Below the pieces are notes generated by a model. The model searched no databases. It was given only the letters and a program-made list of their open reading frames with translations, and was not told where the DNA came from. A program made the position numbers and the translations under genes. Below, one piece after another: positions 35,344 to 53,297 of a DNA stretch of 64,000 nucleotides. The number at the start of each line of letters is the position of its first letter. Position 1 is the stretch's first letter. This DNA comes from Adineta vaga (taxonomy: Eukaryota; Rotifera): NCBI GenBank assembly GCA_021613535.1, contig CP075492.1:12524001-12588000 (forward strand). Reading direction: 5' to 3'.

Positions 35344-36369
35344 ATGGATATTGAAATCATGAGAAAGATTCTAAATTTCCGGATGTATTACTGGTGGATA
35401 CTAGTACTTATTCAAAATGTTTACTCATCTCCTCCACAAGGTATGACGTCAATTGAACAAGAAAAACCACATCATAATTATGAATTTGTTTACGGTTTTT
35501 TTTCTTCTTTTAGTTCAATTTATAACGAAATGTGGTCAAACGCTCAATTTCTCCTCCTCATCATTATCGATCCTTTATACACCTACATCAAGTCTATCGT
35601 GTTGTAATATTACACTAGCACAATCATTGTCAGATTCTTCAGAACAAATAACAATTAATATTCTTAACATGTCAATAAAAAATCCTTCATTAAAAACTTT
35701 GAATAAACAATTCGATTTAATAACTTTTTCTACTTATACAACATCGAATAGAACATATTTGAAATCTGATATTTTAAATTTACCAATAACATTCAGTTTA
35801 TGCCAATTTACTAAACAATCTTTTGAAATTTTGATAACAAATATATCAAAAGGTCCATGTCAATCGAATCAATATCGTTGTTTAACAACAAATAACAATC
35901 AATGGTGTATTGATGAAATCTATCATTGTGATAGTTATCATTCATGTCCACAAGGAATGAATGAAGATGGATGTACAAGTATTAGTTCTTCAATAAATAT
36001 TCTTACATATAATTACAATACTTTTCTTTCTTTCAATTAGAATCAATGTCAAAGTCATCATCTCCAAAGATCGAACGAACTATTCGTGGTGGAATTGTAA
36101 CGACAATAATTGTCTTTGGTCTATTACTTATTATTGCTTCAGTTAGCATTGCTCTTGTTTTTGTTTATTTTCGTCGAAAACATCAAAGACATCGACAATT
36201 TACCTATTCACTTGAATCGACAAGTGATGATTGGGAACCAACAAGTACCGGCTATCGTTTATTTGATAATTGGACTAATAATCGTCGTCACACAGAAAAT
36301 AATCTTGATAATATTAATATTGATGCTAATGAACATATGCCTATTGCAACTAATATGACAAATCGGTGA
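35344..36369 (+). CDS. single-pass receptor-like protein with CUB-like and LDLa-like segments, 296 aa
   Basis: Three exons: 35344-35440 (signal peptide LNFRMYYWWILVLIQNVYS), 35514-35978 and 36041-36369. The ectodomain begins FITKCGQTLNFSSSSL, like the start of a CUB domain (C-G at the first strand) with several N-glycosylation sequons (NFS, NIT, NMS, NRT, NIS). It is followed by an LDL-receptor class A-like module: CQSNQYRCLTTNNNQWCIDEIYHCDSYHSCPQGMNEDGC, six cysteines with an acidic NEDGC end. Then come a membrane helix (IVTTIIVFGLLLIIASVSIALVFVYF) and a cytoplasmic tail of about 65 residues (FRRKHQRHRQ...). The upstream ATG choice is by the signal peptide; an overlapping longer frame on the same strand starting at 35,263 reads through the repeat region and is not preferred. 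Ligand unknown. Confidence 0.7.
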
Positions 36370-37607
36370 TGTCAATATATGCTTTTTCTTGTTCCGTTGA
36401 AATTCTTCCTTTTTTTTCTTATTTATAAAAAATATTATTAAGGACATACATATATAAATATATATATTTAATATATTCTTTTATTTTTATTCACGAAACT
36501 AATACCCAACGTAGATCAAATCGATATGAAAACAATGAACACAACATCATTTGTATTGCACTTCTTATTTATTCAAACCATGAGTCAGTCGTTAAATAAA
36601 CATCGTATTTGGTTAGAATAATATGCGTTCTATGTCATCAATGATTATTAGGACAACTGAGAGATGATATGAAAAATCGTTTTGCATATTGCTTCTACTT
36701 AATTATTCATATTATTTCTTATCCGATCAGCAGTTGATTGTAAAAAAAGAATTTTTGATTTGATTTATTATCGATGAAAAACTATGAGATTTCTTTTTTT
36801 TTTATTGAAGAAGTTTACAATCGTTTTTAAGTGTCGAATTGTTACTGATAGATGATGACAAGTTATAGACAGATAGATAATAATCCATCAGATATGTATG
36901 TAAACAAAAATTTTAAGTAAGAACAAAAGAAATTTTCTCAAACATATTTATTATGATATGATTAATTTTTCAAAGATAGTAAATACATCATCATAGAAGG
37001 TTAACACAAGAATGATTATGTGTTTTAAAGATAATACGTCACAGTCTTATCTTACAAGGAAAATAACCTTTGGATTGAGTTTATTCTTTCAATATGTTAG
37101 ATGAGATAACAGGTAGATCTTAAAAGTTATATCGCAAATGTTTTGCGTCAAAGTTTAGTTATTGTTATGATATGATAAGAAAAATTAAGTTATTGTTTTT
37201 TATCCAAACAGTACTCATCATAACAAACATCTGGTTTTCATCTAATAATGAAGAGAAGTTAAAATGATAAATAATGTAAATTTTGAACTAACTGTTCGCT
37301 TTACTTTGCAACTTGTTTATCGGATAATCATCAGTTGAATCAGATCTAGTTCGAGTCAACTTATAAACGAAATTTATAAAGATTTTTCATAATAAATTTG
37401 TATTGAATGCTGTTTCTTCTCTCATTGTTTGAATGCGACATCTACTAACATACATTGTATTCGTTTACGTACTCATCAATAAAAATCAGTATACATTGAC
37501 TAAGACTAAAGACGAAATTCTGATGGAATTTTCTCAATCTTAATTCATATATACAAAGAACAAAAACAATTGAGTTCGTGTAGGATCGTTTTCTTTATAT
37601 TTCATAG
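36370..37607. other. intergenic region, about 1.2 kb
   Basis: AT-rich, between two plus-strand genes. A TTTCATAG acceptor-like site ends at 37,607, directly before the DHX38 ATG. No gene supported. Confidence 0.5.
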
Positions 37608-42344
<4,737 letters not shown>

Positions 42345-43479
42345 TCTTTATTGTTCTTCTCTTTTTTTTGTTGTTGTTGTCTCCTCCAATCTAAATCTTC
42401 ATGTATTTTGTGTATTGTGTTTTGTACAAAGATAAAGACAAAGAGAGATTGATTTCTCATCTTCGAAAGTGAAAGTAAAGAGTAAGAAAAAATGGTTGAT
42501 TATTCTCTGTTTATATGAATATTTACATACATAGAAAAAGAAGACAATAAATAGAGATAGAGAAGTTCTCGTCCTGTCGCGATTGATTATATACAATTGA
42601 ATATAACACTTTACTGTTCTCATCAATCATTGATACAAGTACATACATCGACGGTGAAGAAAGACGAGAAAGAACGAGAGGAGAAGAAGAAGAAAATATC
42701 TTGTTTTATTTCTATTGTACATTGTTATATACGACGATGACTTGATCGGACAAACGTAGTAATGAATTGTGAATGTTGATTGTTGATATGCTGTTTTTAT
42801 AGATGAGAAAAGGAAAAAACATCAGCACATTCTTCTCATTTTCTTTTTGGTTACTATTAATAATAGATTCTTCTGATATGGCACTTCTTTTCTTTTCTGC
42901 TTCGTCTCGTTCTTCCTCCCCCGTCCTGCTTTATGCTAAGCGTATATTGCCACATAGATTCACATAGATATTCACATATGCTATTCGTTGCACATCATTT
43001 ACATAGAATGCAAGAGTAAGATTCACTTAGATATCAATGACTATTGGATTAGTTGTTTTTTTATTGTCTTCTATCGGCAACTAAATGCATATATATATAT
43101 ATATATATATGTATATATCAGTAAACGATTATGCCTGCATTTATAACATAGATTCCTATGATCACTCATTATATATCTCTATATACAAGCGCAAATAACA
43201 GGCATTTTGAAAATTATGAGGTCGATGAATATGACACATTTTCAATCATTTACAACTAATATGCGTAAAAAAATATAAATTTCAGGTATACATCTTCTTT
43301 ACAAGGTAAATTGGACGACAGTTTTTTTTAATGACCTCGCCATTTTACATCTATTCCTATCAATTATATCGATACTCAAGTATATATATATATACGAATA
43401 GCTATATTATCACAAGTGAGTTTATTGTTGTTGATTGATTATTTTTACTTTAGATTAACGATAAATCAAATAAGTCCGA
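42345..43479. other. intergenic region, about 1.1 kb, with (AT)n repeat
   Basis: The 3' flank of DHX38, then AT-rich sequence with a dinucleotide (AT)n at about 43,089-43,111 and a shorter one at 43,381-43,393. The first coding exon of the next gene follows an acceptor-like CTTTAG at about 43,448-43,453. No gene seen. Confidence 0.5.
43089..43111. repeat. AT dinucleotide microsatellite
   Basis: About eleven AT units between DHX38 and the CCDC9-like gene. Confidence 0.8.
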
Positions 43480-46168
43480 ATGAATGAATTATCATCTCTG
43501 TCGACAATTGACCAAAAAATGGCCGAAATGCGTCTTAAAAATTTGGAACTACTTAAACGTCATCAGGTTTGCACTTGAATACACACTAATTGTTTGTTTG
43601 CAACGTATGTAGACGGAAGAAGATAGTCGACGATTGATATTTATCGAGTAAAAGGCCTATTCCTTGCCTTCCATGTTCTCTATTCTCTTGAATGTCATTA
43701 CAATAAATGAGAGAGATTTTTTTGACAATGTCTTTTTCTCTGTCTCTGTCTCTCTCTCGCTCTGTTTCTCTTGGTCTCCCTCTGACTTTCCTCGCTTCTA
43801 ATAAGGAACATGCATAGACACACATACATATATATAGACCGAAGGATATAGAGTTTCAGTGCTCGTTACGAGTATACGTTAGACATTAGTAACTATTGTG
43901 ATTATTTGCTTGAAATAATGTTTTTTTTTCTCAATCTCCCTTGTGTCTTATAACTATTTGCTTTCTTTTCTATTCGAAGGAAATCGAAGCAGATCGTCAA
44001 TTGGCCGTTCGAACGGGTGCAACAATAACGATCGTTGAAAATCAAAAAGATCATAAAGTGATGAGAGGCGTAGGTTATGTCAAAGATATTGGTACATATT
44101 CATAAACTTTTCTTTACTAATAGACAACAAAAAATCGTGTACGAATCACTCCAAATGATCAGCATTCCCAAGTATGTATTAGATTCAAAATGCTCGTAAA
44201 CTATAGATTTTATTCTTTTCCATAGGAAAATCAACCTGAACGAAATCAACGACAAGCAACACGTCGAAAATTTGACACTGTAACTATTCACTATCAATTT
44301 TGAAGATTATTCATTCTTTAATTCAAGGCTCGTACTGACGCTCAACCGCAACGTGCGCAACGTATTGATTATAATCGTTTAAAACGTGAACGTGCACTGG
44401 AAATAAATAATCAAAAAGCAACCAATAATGAAAGTAGCAATAATACAATTAATCCTCAATTACAACAATATGTCTTTTCATTCCAAAGTCGATCTGAAAA
44501 TACTAATGGTACGATAAATTTCATATTATCTTTTTATTTCTATTTTCTGGAGAAGAAAAACACCAGAGAATCAGTTTATATATTCTTTATATTTTTACGA
44601 ACAAAAATCTAACTAAAGATAATTTTTATGCGTAGATGCCGACGAACCGGCACACGCAAAAAGACTTGTCGTTGTAAATAATAAAGGTATGTAACTTAAT
44701 CGCTGCTTCCTTGCATCTATCAGCTTGTGTATGTGTTATATTTTTGCATGTCATGGGTATTGATCACGCTTATAAATCAGTCAATGAATTGTCCCTGAAC
44801 GCACACGATAAAAGTCATGTAGAATATACATAGTTCTATATACACTCACACATATATACATATATATACGCACTTAAATGTGAATACCTCGATGATCGAT
44901 CGATCGATGAAAAGAATAGAGAAGAAGAAAAATCGAGAGAGATGATATAAGATTACATGAAACGAAGGAATATACACTTCGTTATAGATCATAGACTTGA
45001 AAAGTAAGTAAAAGATCTTTTTTTATAATTATATCGATAGAAGATTATTTTCATAAGTAAAAAAGCTTTTATTTTTCTTTTCCATTTCAGCTGATCGCAT
45101 CGGTAGTGGTCGATTTAGTCAACAACAACGTACTCAAGAACACGAACAACGTAAACGAGAAGGTTAATTTTTGTCGTGTGATTACCTTGAATTTTAATTG
45201 CTGTATCAATAGAACGAATGCGGCGATGTACAGTACAAAATAATGGGCATACAGGAGGTTCTACTAATGAATTTCATCTTGATGTACCATCAATGCCGAT
45301 ATGGCCCAATAGTCCCATGCATATTCAACTTGTACCAGCAAATATCAGTAATCATCATACAGGAATCGATAATTTGATTAATACAACTGGCAATAATAGT
45401 GGTGATCAAATAGATCGTAAATAAATCCTTTGAAATAAGAAAATTAACTAGCTTTGTTATTTTTTCATTACATATATGTATATAGAATCTGGTTATATTC
45501 ATAATTTTGTTTATTCACCTCCAGCTCAAGCATCATCATTCAATGGAAATGGTACTGTTTATTTTGCTCATCCAGCTCCTCCTCCACATCCTTCGACATC
45601 TCAATCAGGCACATCACAGACACATTTCCATCAGTATCATTCAACACATCCATATGAAAATACAACTCATCATCAATTTCATATACCTCCATTTCAATCA
45701 TCTCCTTTATTTCAACCACCACTTCAACCATCATTACCAACACAAGACACTTCACCAACAGATTTACCACCGCGTTTTCGCCATATAAAAACATCCGATT
45801 ATGAAAATAAATTTTCTCATCAAAGACCCATGTCTGGTGATTTTGAACGTTTACATAATACTCATTATTCATCATCATCATCATCATCACCTTCGTCACG
45901 TTTTAATAATGATAATCGTTTCCAAACTCGACCACAATCATTCTACGATTTTTCTTCCAATAACAACACTAATAATAATAATTTTTGTCGTTCATCAAAC
46001 ACTAATCGTTTTCAACGAACAAATAACAACAATACTAATAATGTTAATAATAACAATACAAGTCTTCCACTTTCTGCCTACATGAATACCGATGATTCAT
46101 TAGATGAAAATGAAAATAATTATTGGGGAATATCATATCAACGAAGACGATCTACACAACACCATCAA

Positions 46169-46200
<32 letters not shown>

Positions 46201-47209
46201 ACGAACATATCAACAAGATAAACATCAATTTCCATTATCATCTTACGATCCTCGTCAATATGGTTTTCATAATAATTATCAACGTCGAAATAATTTTAAT
46301 AATGGCACAACGACAAATAGACGTCATATGATCAATAATAATCGTTTTAATCATAGTGATATCTCTAATGCGAATAATACTGATCTTATTGAAGAATGGT
46401 GGGAAGATAATAATACCGATTTAATTGAAACAAATCAATCAATTTCAAGTACAGATACAAAACCAACAACAACAACAGTCAATGATAGTGGAAATAGTTC
46501 GTTATCAACAAGTATGCATTTAAAAGAATCCATATCTGATGATTCTTCAACTAATGATTTAATGAATCCATCATCAGATGCATCAACAACTGATAGTACG
46601 TTGTAACCTTCAAATAATTTCTTTGTTTTTTCGAAAGCATTTTTCTAGGTAATATTATTGAATCTCTTGATAAACTTCAACAGCAATTAAAATTAGAAGA
46701 AGCTGTTGATGAACGATTAGCCTCGGTAGCAATTGAACACATTCAAACAATGGATAAGAAATCTAATAATGAAGTAAGTTAAAAGAATATTAATAACAAA
46801 TTTTCATAAATTAAATTTCAATGTTATCTAACAGCCAACACCATATGATACAGCTCATTTCATGCAATGGGCAAAAGAAAAATTTAGGGAGGAATTAGCT
46901 GGTCGACTTACTGCTCAGGTATGACAGTAAATGAGCATGACAATAAAAAAAAGGATTTGATTCTATTCATATTCGCATGTTTTGCATGGCTTTTTCTTGG
47001 TGTTTTTTCATTGAGTAAAAGAAAAATTTTCAATTTTTTCATTCTAGGAAATTGAGCAGCAAGATGCTGTAACAACGGATGATGATGAAGATGCTCACTC
47101 GACAACAAATCATGTTGAACCTATGGATGCTCTTGAGGATGATCTTAATGAAAAATTAACCATTGATGAAAATCAATCAAATCGAAAACAATCGATTGTT
47201 GTCGAATGA
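43480..47209 (+). CDS. CCDC9-like coiled-coil, Q/N-rich protein, 755 aa
   Basis: Twelve exons join in frame: 43480-43566, 43980-44069, 44124-44171, 44226-44279, 44328-44508, 44636-44686, 45091-45162, 45213-45416, 45486-46595, 46649-46773, 46835-46918, 47048-47209. The N-terminus (STIDQKMAEMRLKNLELLKRHQEIEADRQLAV) resembles the opening coiled coil of CCDC9 (DERIEALRRKNEALIRRYQEIEEDRK), an RNA/exon-junction-associated protein, and a further basic EHEQRKREERMRR helix follows. The large exon is low complexity: Pro/His-rich, then Asn-rich, then a Gln tract of about 15 residues, then acidic. The C-terminus has a coiled coil (LDKLQQQLKLEEAVDERL) and PYDTAHFMQWAKEKFREELAGRL, which could be a conserved short domain. 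The donor of exon 2 is inferred (GGC|GTAGGT) because the nearer GT gives stops. Assignment to CCDC9 rests on the N-terminus only. The first intron is long (413 nt). Confidence 0.62.
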
Positions 47210-48294
47210 ACTGATAATGGGATAAACAAGCCAAAAGAGATTCGTTCTTTTATTCACTTTTTTTCTTTTTCTATTTACTTTCTTGTATACATACGTACAT
47301 CTAGAGAACACAGTTTTATTGTTTTGCATTTTTTTTCTTTGTCTTCTCTTGTAAACTTGATGATGAACATTTTTCATTGGGATATAAATCATGTCAGACG
47401 TCGAGTTTTAAGTAAAATTTTCGTTAAAATTACATCTTTCATACAGATTTTGTTGAACTAGCTCTGATGTTTTCATTTATAGTTTAAAGTCATACAATAT
47501 AGATATGAAACAAGATTCTTTGATGATTGATAGAGTTAGTCATATGAAAAACAAATTGACGTAGCTGTGATTCAGTGGCTTGTATGCTTTTCGAAATCCG
47601 ATTAAATACGAACTCTATTTCGATCAATAAATATATCAGAACCTTCAGTTGGATTTCTCTTTCCTTTTGAAATCCGATATACTTCAAAATAAAATTGGTA
47701 ATTTGACCTAAAAATAATACATCTAAATATTCGAACTAAACAATAAATACCAATATTATTCTGATGTTGGACAACTATGTGTCAAAATTTTTATAAAAAT
47801 AAATGGTATTTCAATTAAAGATGATATTTTCTATAGAAATTATAAAATATCTTCTAAAACTGATAGACAGATGCAAATAAATGTTTGTTTCTAAAAATAT
47901 AACTTTTATAATCTCTTTCTCAGAAAGTAGTTTTACCGATATTGAACTGAATCTAAATGATTGAAGTAAACTTTCAATGTCTTTTCTAAATGTTCTTTGT
48001 GAAGGTCGGCCGTTTACAATAATATGAAAAATGAAAACGATAACATTCTCATACCTTTATCCAATCAAAAGTAACAGTCTATTTTTGAAGTAATTTTCTT
48101 TTTTTAAATATTAATAAATACTCTGCACAGCATGTGTTCGATAATTGCCATTGATGAATACGAAAAACGGTGGCATATGATTAAGAACGAAAGAGACAGC
48201 ACCTGTACGGCTTTTTTCATCGAACAGATGAGAATGGAAAAGAATGTCACAAAGTGCAATTGCTTCTCGACAGAACATGATTATTTGATTCGAA
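47210..48294. other. intergenic region, about 1.1 kb
   Basis: AT-rich, without a supported gene. The frame at 48132-48476 (+) overlaps the start of the next gene in another frame and is a shadow. Confidence 0.5.
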
Positions 48295-49473
48295 ATGCTG
48301 AAAAAACTGTTCTGTGTAGTTCTATTAACAATATCATTGAGTACAATAACAATGATCATTATTATTTATCGAAAAGATATATCCGAATTTACAGAAGTAC
48401 ATCGATCAAAATCCAATCATTCAATGGTTCAATCTCGTCAATATCTCTGGTGTGTAAATCATTATGGACCCAATAATCAAATGAGAGATTTTATTAAATG
48501 TTGTATTATAGCACGATTAAATAATTATACGATAGTTATTCCTCCGTTTTTTCCACATTATGGACGACGAAGAACTCAAAATATTCAATGGTTCGATCAA
48601 TTTTATGATCTAAAACAATTGAATAAAGTTGTGGATTTAATCACAATTGATCAATTCGTATCTCAAATGACGAATAGTTCAAAGAAATTAATGCTCGATT
48701 GTTATATGAGACAGATCGAATTGATTAACAATCGAATGTGGTATCCCCAAAACACACTCATATCAATAGAAAGAACTTATAAAATTAAAATTAATTTTCA
48801 TCGTCAATTAAATCTCTCAAAACATTTGAATATCAATGAAATAGCATTGAAATCAAAGAATTGCTCGAGCATATTTCTTCATATTCATTATACAGTTTTT
48901 GCACAATTTTTTCAAAATCCAGATGCTCATACTCGAACAATTTTTGAACATATACACCGTACTCCATTAATTCAACGTTTAGCTTTACAATTAATCAATT
49001 CATTACCAGAATTACTCCCAAATAAAACTTCTTCTGAAAAAAAATTTTACACTCTTGCTGTTATTCACATGAGATTAGGTGATTATACAGTAATGAATGT
49101 TTCAATGTATATTCAACAAATCTTGCTTCTTATCAATAATAAGATTCATTTTACACATCTACATATCATGTGTCCTTATTTAAATTCCACACATGTCAAA
49201 CAACTAACGGAGAAACTTCCTGTTCCTTTTACAATTTCTCAATATTTATTGAATCATGTACGATTTGTGTTGGATGATTATATATTTGATGTATTAGAAC
49301 AAGAAATTGCTTATCAAGCACCGATATTTCTCGCATCACCATGGACAACATATTCGGCAACAATCTTAATGCAGAAAGTTCTTCATAATAAAGGTGTTGT
49401 ATATATTTTATCGAGAAATATGAAGCAACCACCGATTTTGGTAACGAAAAAGAATGTCAGATACTTTCAATAA
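48295..49473 (+). CDS. O-fucosyltransferase-like type II membrane protein, intronless, 392 aa
   Basis: A single uninterrupted exon, TAA 49471-49473. The N-terminus is a signal anchor (LFCVVLLTISLSTITMIIIIY) followed by a luminal domain, the layout of a Golgi/ER glycosyltransferase. YLWCVNHYGPNNQMRDFIKCCIIARLNNYTIVIPPFFPHYGRR resembles the nucleotide-sugar-binding start of protein O-fucosyltransferases (N-Q-R/x-F ... A-x-x-L-N-R-T-L-V-L-P). VIHMRLGDY is like the family's HxRxGD arginine motif, which contacts GDP-fucose. QEIAYQAPIFLASPWTTYSATI fits the later acidic/Ser motif (the place of SSFS). Several N-glycosylation sequons. Donor and acceptor are inferred. Absence of introns in an intron-rich neighbourhood suggests either retroposition or transfer. 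It converges on the next gene, which is also fucose-related. Confidence 0.65.
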   Translation: MLKKLFCVVLLTISLSTITMIIIIYRKDISEFTEVHRSKSNHSMVQSRQYLWCVNHYGPNNQMRDFIKCCIIARLNNYTIVIPPFFPHYGRRRTQNIQWFDQFYDLKQLNKVVDLITIDQFVSQMTNSSKKLMLDCYMRQIELINNRMWYPQNTLISIERTYKIKINFHRQLNLSKHLNINEIALKSKNCSSIFLHIHYTVFAQFFQNPDAHTRTIFEHIHRTPLIQRLALQLINSLPELLPNKTSSEKKFYTLAVIHMRLGDYTVMNVSMYIQQILLLINNKIHFTHLHIMCPYLNSTHVKQLTEKLPVPFTISQYLLNHVRFVLDDYIFDVLEQEIAYQAPIFLASPWTTYSATILMQKVLHNKGVVYILSRNMKQPPILVTKKNVRYFQ

Positions 49474-49565
49474 TTTTTATTCAATCGTATTAACTGTCAT
49501 TTTTCTATACTGCATTATAATGATTTCTAATGCTAAGATATCGAAATCTGTTGAATACAACTATT

Positions 49566-51245
49566 TTATTCAAGTCCTGTTTCTGTTCCACATATGATAA
49601 TTTCGACACCTAATCTTCGAAAACAAGCTGCTTTGACAGCAATTGCTTTTTGCGCACTTTGAGCATCGGGTGCATATGCAACTTGAATATGATTCGCTTT
49701 ATGTTTAGCCATCATTTGATCTCGTGTTATACCAAATAATTGAGCATGCATCATTGGCCATTGTGGTGTTGTTTCTCGCCAACGACGATCACTTTCTTGT
49801 TTAGGTAATTCTACGGCACGTGCACGACCTATATCTATTTTTAGACGATCATCTTCAATATATACACGACTCCAAACGACTTCTCCTGGTTTTGATATTC
49901 CACAAATTGTTCCACCACCTTTATGAAAATACATTACTGGTTGACGTACACTAATGGCACCTTTATATCCACCAATAAGATGTTCCGGTGGAACTGCACC
50001 TGATATTTCGAAAATCCAAGTAAATATACCATTATAATCTTCTCCATAACGTACATCATGCAATGTAGTTTCAGGTGAAAAACCAAGCTGTTTCCAAATA
50101 CGATTAGTAATTAAGGCATCAATGCCAGCACATTCATCGACTTCATTAAAATGTGGTAGAGCAGAATCTGAAAAGAGTTCATATGTATTTGTACGATCTT
50201 TTACTGGTGGTCGATCTACATTATTTAATAAACCTTCGGCAAGATCGGATGCTGGTACTAAATCTTTTAAACCTTGTTGATATTGAATACCGATCAAATC
50301 ACAACCAAAATCATCTGCTAAACGTACAGCAGAGATATACATTTTACATTGCATGAGAATTTGTTCTTCTGTTAAATCAGTTCGATCATTTTGTTCATCT
50401 GTAAGAATGAATTTCATTCCTTTACGTTTTAACCATCCATAGATTACACGTGCTTGTTCATCACTTGTTTGTTGCATTTCATAGAATAATGCAGATTGAC
50501 TTAGACGTTCTTTAAAAATACCTAATTTGTGAAGAAGTTCATCTGGAACAATTGCATTATACATTCCCATACAACCCTAAAATACAAGACGAAATTCAGT
50601 ATGTTTTTTTTTCTTGTAAAAATGGCAAACATTTACTTCATCAAATACACCCATAATTGCCTTATTTTTTAACAAATCTTCAGCGACTTGCTTTCCAATT
50701 TGTTCATCTTCTTCAACAATCATTTTACATTGTTCTAATGGTCGTGCATGAGAAATATCATGTTTAATTATTCCTGTTTCTAACCATTCTTTAAGTTTAT
50801 TCAAAAAGAATTCATCTGTGAAATCTTTCGACCATAATGTACTATATTTTACATTTGCTTTTGTTAATGAACCATTTAAATTCAACAATCCAACAAGACC
50901 AGGCCATTGTCCACTCCAATTAGCGATAGTTAATATTGGACCTTTATGCGTTGTTAAACCTGGTAGAACATGATGTGAATATTGCCAAACAGCTTCCGCA
51001 ACAATCAATGGAACATCATCTGACGGTAAATTAGCGAAGATCTGCATACCCATTCGTTGACTGTCAATAAAACCATGTTGTTTCGTTGCATCATACTCAT
51101 GTGCACGTTGAATAGTATGATCAAATGATTGTAAAACTTTATCAAGAGCTTGTTCAAGTGTATCTTGTGCTTCCCAACATGTTTGATTAGCAGCAGAACG
51201 AGAATCACCATTTGCAACGAGATAAATCGGAGATTTAATTGTCAT
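49566..51245 (-). CDS. L-fucose-isomerase-like sugar isomerase, 539 aa, bacterial type
   Basis: Two exons, 50637-51245 and 49566-50576, with one 60-nt GT-AG intron; start at ATG 51243-51245 (an upstream TTG extension is not used). The sequence [85 protein letters not shown] and [13 protein letters not shown] is typical of bacterial proteins annotated as fucose isomerase-like, as is [34 protein letters not shown] in the second part. These belong to the FucI/AraA isomerase superfamily (aldose-ketose isomerisation with a divalent metal). I know no common metazoan orthologue, so horizontal transfer from bacteria with later intron gain is likely; codon use and GC now match the neighbours. The exact substrate is unknown. 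Cytosolic; no signal peptide. Confidence 0.72.
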
Positions 51246-51779
51246 AGTGTATAGTAAACAGAACAATAAGCTAACAAATATTTCTCTCTATTTTACGATG
51301 ATGAAACTAAATTTGTTTTTCTGTTATCTATTTATTATTAATGATATAAATACCAGGTCAGCTGATTTTTTTTCTTTCATGAAAGAATCATCGATGAAGA
51401 ACGAGTAAAACTAAATAACATATAGTTAATCAAGTAAAACGTGTGTATATGAAGATAGACAAACGATAAGAGTAAATAATTTCCTTCAAATCTTTTATAA
51501 AGTCAATAGACTTCTCAGACGAATTTATTTTATTTTATTTAAACATGATATATAACTGTTAGAAAAATGAATTTATAATCCTCAATCAAATTCGTTTTCG
51601 AGCGTCATCTGTACGAATTGATATGTATAAGTCGTTGAGAATGTCTCTATTTATCTAAGGACAATACGTATCCAATCCAATCGGTATAGGTAATCAAATG
51701 TGACATTAACGTTAAGAATTGACATTTCATCTCATTTTTACTCAAATGTATCGATGAACAATAACACTATATATTCATT
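51246..51779. other. divergent intergenic region, 534 bp
   Basis: Lies between the isomerase-like gene (-) and the 5' end of iRhom (+), so it probably holds both promoters. No other feature seen. Confidence 0.5.
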
Positions 51780-52680
51780 ATGACTGATCATAATAATATT
51801 CGTTCTCCTCCAAAGAACAGAATTCATCGATGTAATGTTAATTATTTCGATTTTATTTGATAAAAAATATATTTATTTAGCTGATTCACCAACAAACTCG
51901 TCTCTTTTACAACACCAAACATCATCATCACCATTAAATAGCAATACTCGTGGCCGACAGTTATGGAATCTAGCTATTGATGAAATTTTTGATCATGAAA
52001 AGATTTCACCGACTACTGCTGAACATGAATCGATGGGCTGGCATAATCTAACAAAACGGTAAAAACTTAGTTATACTTTTGTCTTTTACTGTGTGTTGTT
52101 TGTTTTTACGGAAATTCCGAGTGTTATAAAAAGATCAGATTAATAATCTGTGTAGTAATAGAATTCCGAAGGGAAATCCTTCTTCACAACATAGATCATC
52201 TACAGGAAAGAGTAAACGAATGTATGAAAAGAAAAAGAAGGACACGGAGGGAGAGAGAAAAACCCGATATGATAACGTTGATTGTCGACGGCAAGTAAGG
52301 CCAAGGGAAAAAAAACGAGGAGAGAAAAAAATGGCTAAATAAGCAGTTGTTTGCATAGTTACATGCCTATAGTAGAGAATGGAATAAGAACATAAGTTTT
52401 TTTCTTCTTTCATTCTTTTTTCATCGTTGAACGTATTTAACAGCTAGCGAAGAATAAAACTTGCATTACTTGATTAACTTTGTGCAGTAGTTGTTAACTA
52501 ATAATGATATGTCATCATCGTTGTTGGCTTCCGCTAATTATCATCTATTGAGTTGTGATATTGGTAAAAATACTTTCATGGAACAACATCAAGGGAAAAC
52601 CACAATTGATCATTCCCATTTTTCATCATCTGCTCCAGCTATTATTTATAATGATGATTCATTGGGCGAATCAAAAAGGT
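51780..52680 (+). CDS. probable 5' exons of the iRhom gene
   Basis: Exon 51780-51831 (MTDHNNIRSPPKNRIHR) joins in frame to 51881-52058, which ends at a CG|GTAAAA donor after SMGWHNLTK. A further exon-like frame (about 52491-52678, NNDMSSSLLASANYHLL...GESK, ending AG|GTGAG) lies downstream on the same strand. I could not join these exons to each other or to the exon at 53,298 without a phase break, so they may belong to alternative first exons or need a missed micro-exon. Ser/Asn-rich and without a domain, they fit the disordered cytoplasmic N-terminus of iRhoms. Confidence 0.45.
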
Positions 52681-53297
52681 GAGAGTTATATTTGTTTTTT
52701 ATTAGACAAATAAAGAAAGATGGGTTAATGGTGTTTTATCGAATACTATATTTTAGTTAAGACTAATTGCTTATTGATGTTGTCGTGTTTACAAGAGTAT
52801 CGAGAGAGAAAATACATTCTAAGTAGATGATCGTATGGTTTGACTACCATATCCTTTTTAGTTACTAGCACATAATTATCCATCATTTGTCTATCCTCAT
52901 ATTTCTTTTATTGAGTACTTCAAAACAACTATTATAGATATAAGTCGATATATAGTTTATAATTTAACCGGCATTTCTCTTATTATTTTCCACTGAAAAT
53001 GAGAAAGAGAACGTATGCGGAGCAATCGATGATTGTAATCATACAAACATTGACTTCCCCATTCTTAGCGATGTGGTTTTTTTTTGGTAAATAAAGAAAA
53101 AGTCTGGCATGTTATAATTTCATATCTTAAGCAGTTTGCTTTTAAGTAACAACACGCACGAGATAGTTTTCTTTTTATCATCGTTTCTGATACAACACGA
53201 AATCTTTTCATCTATCAAACATTACATTACGTTTTAGCCATCAGTTTGTCTAGTTTAGTTTTTTTTATTCTTTCATAAATGACATCTTTTTTGCGAG

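Noticed and set aside
45507-46331. Alternative frames (His/Ile-rich and Met-rich) over the large CCDC9-like exon
   Set aside because: Shadows of the Q/N/P-rich true frame, which continues into conserved downstream exons.
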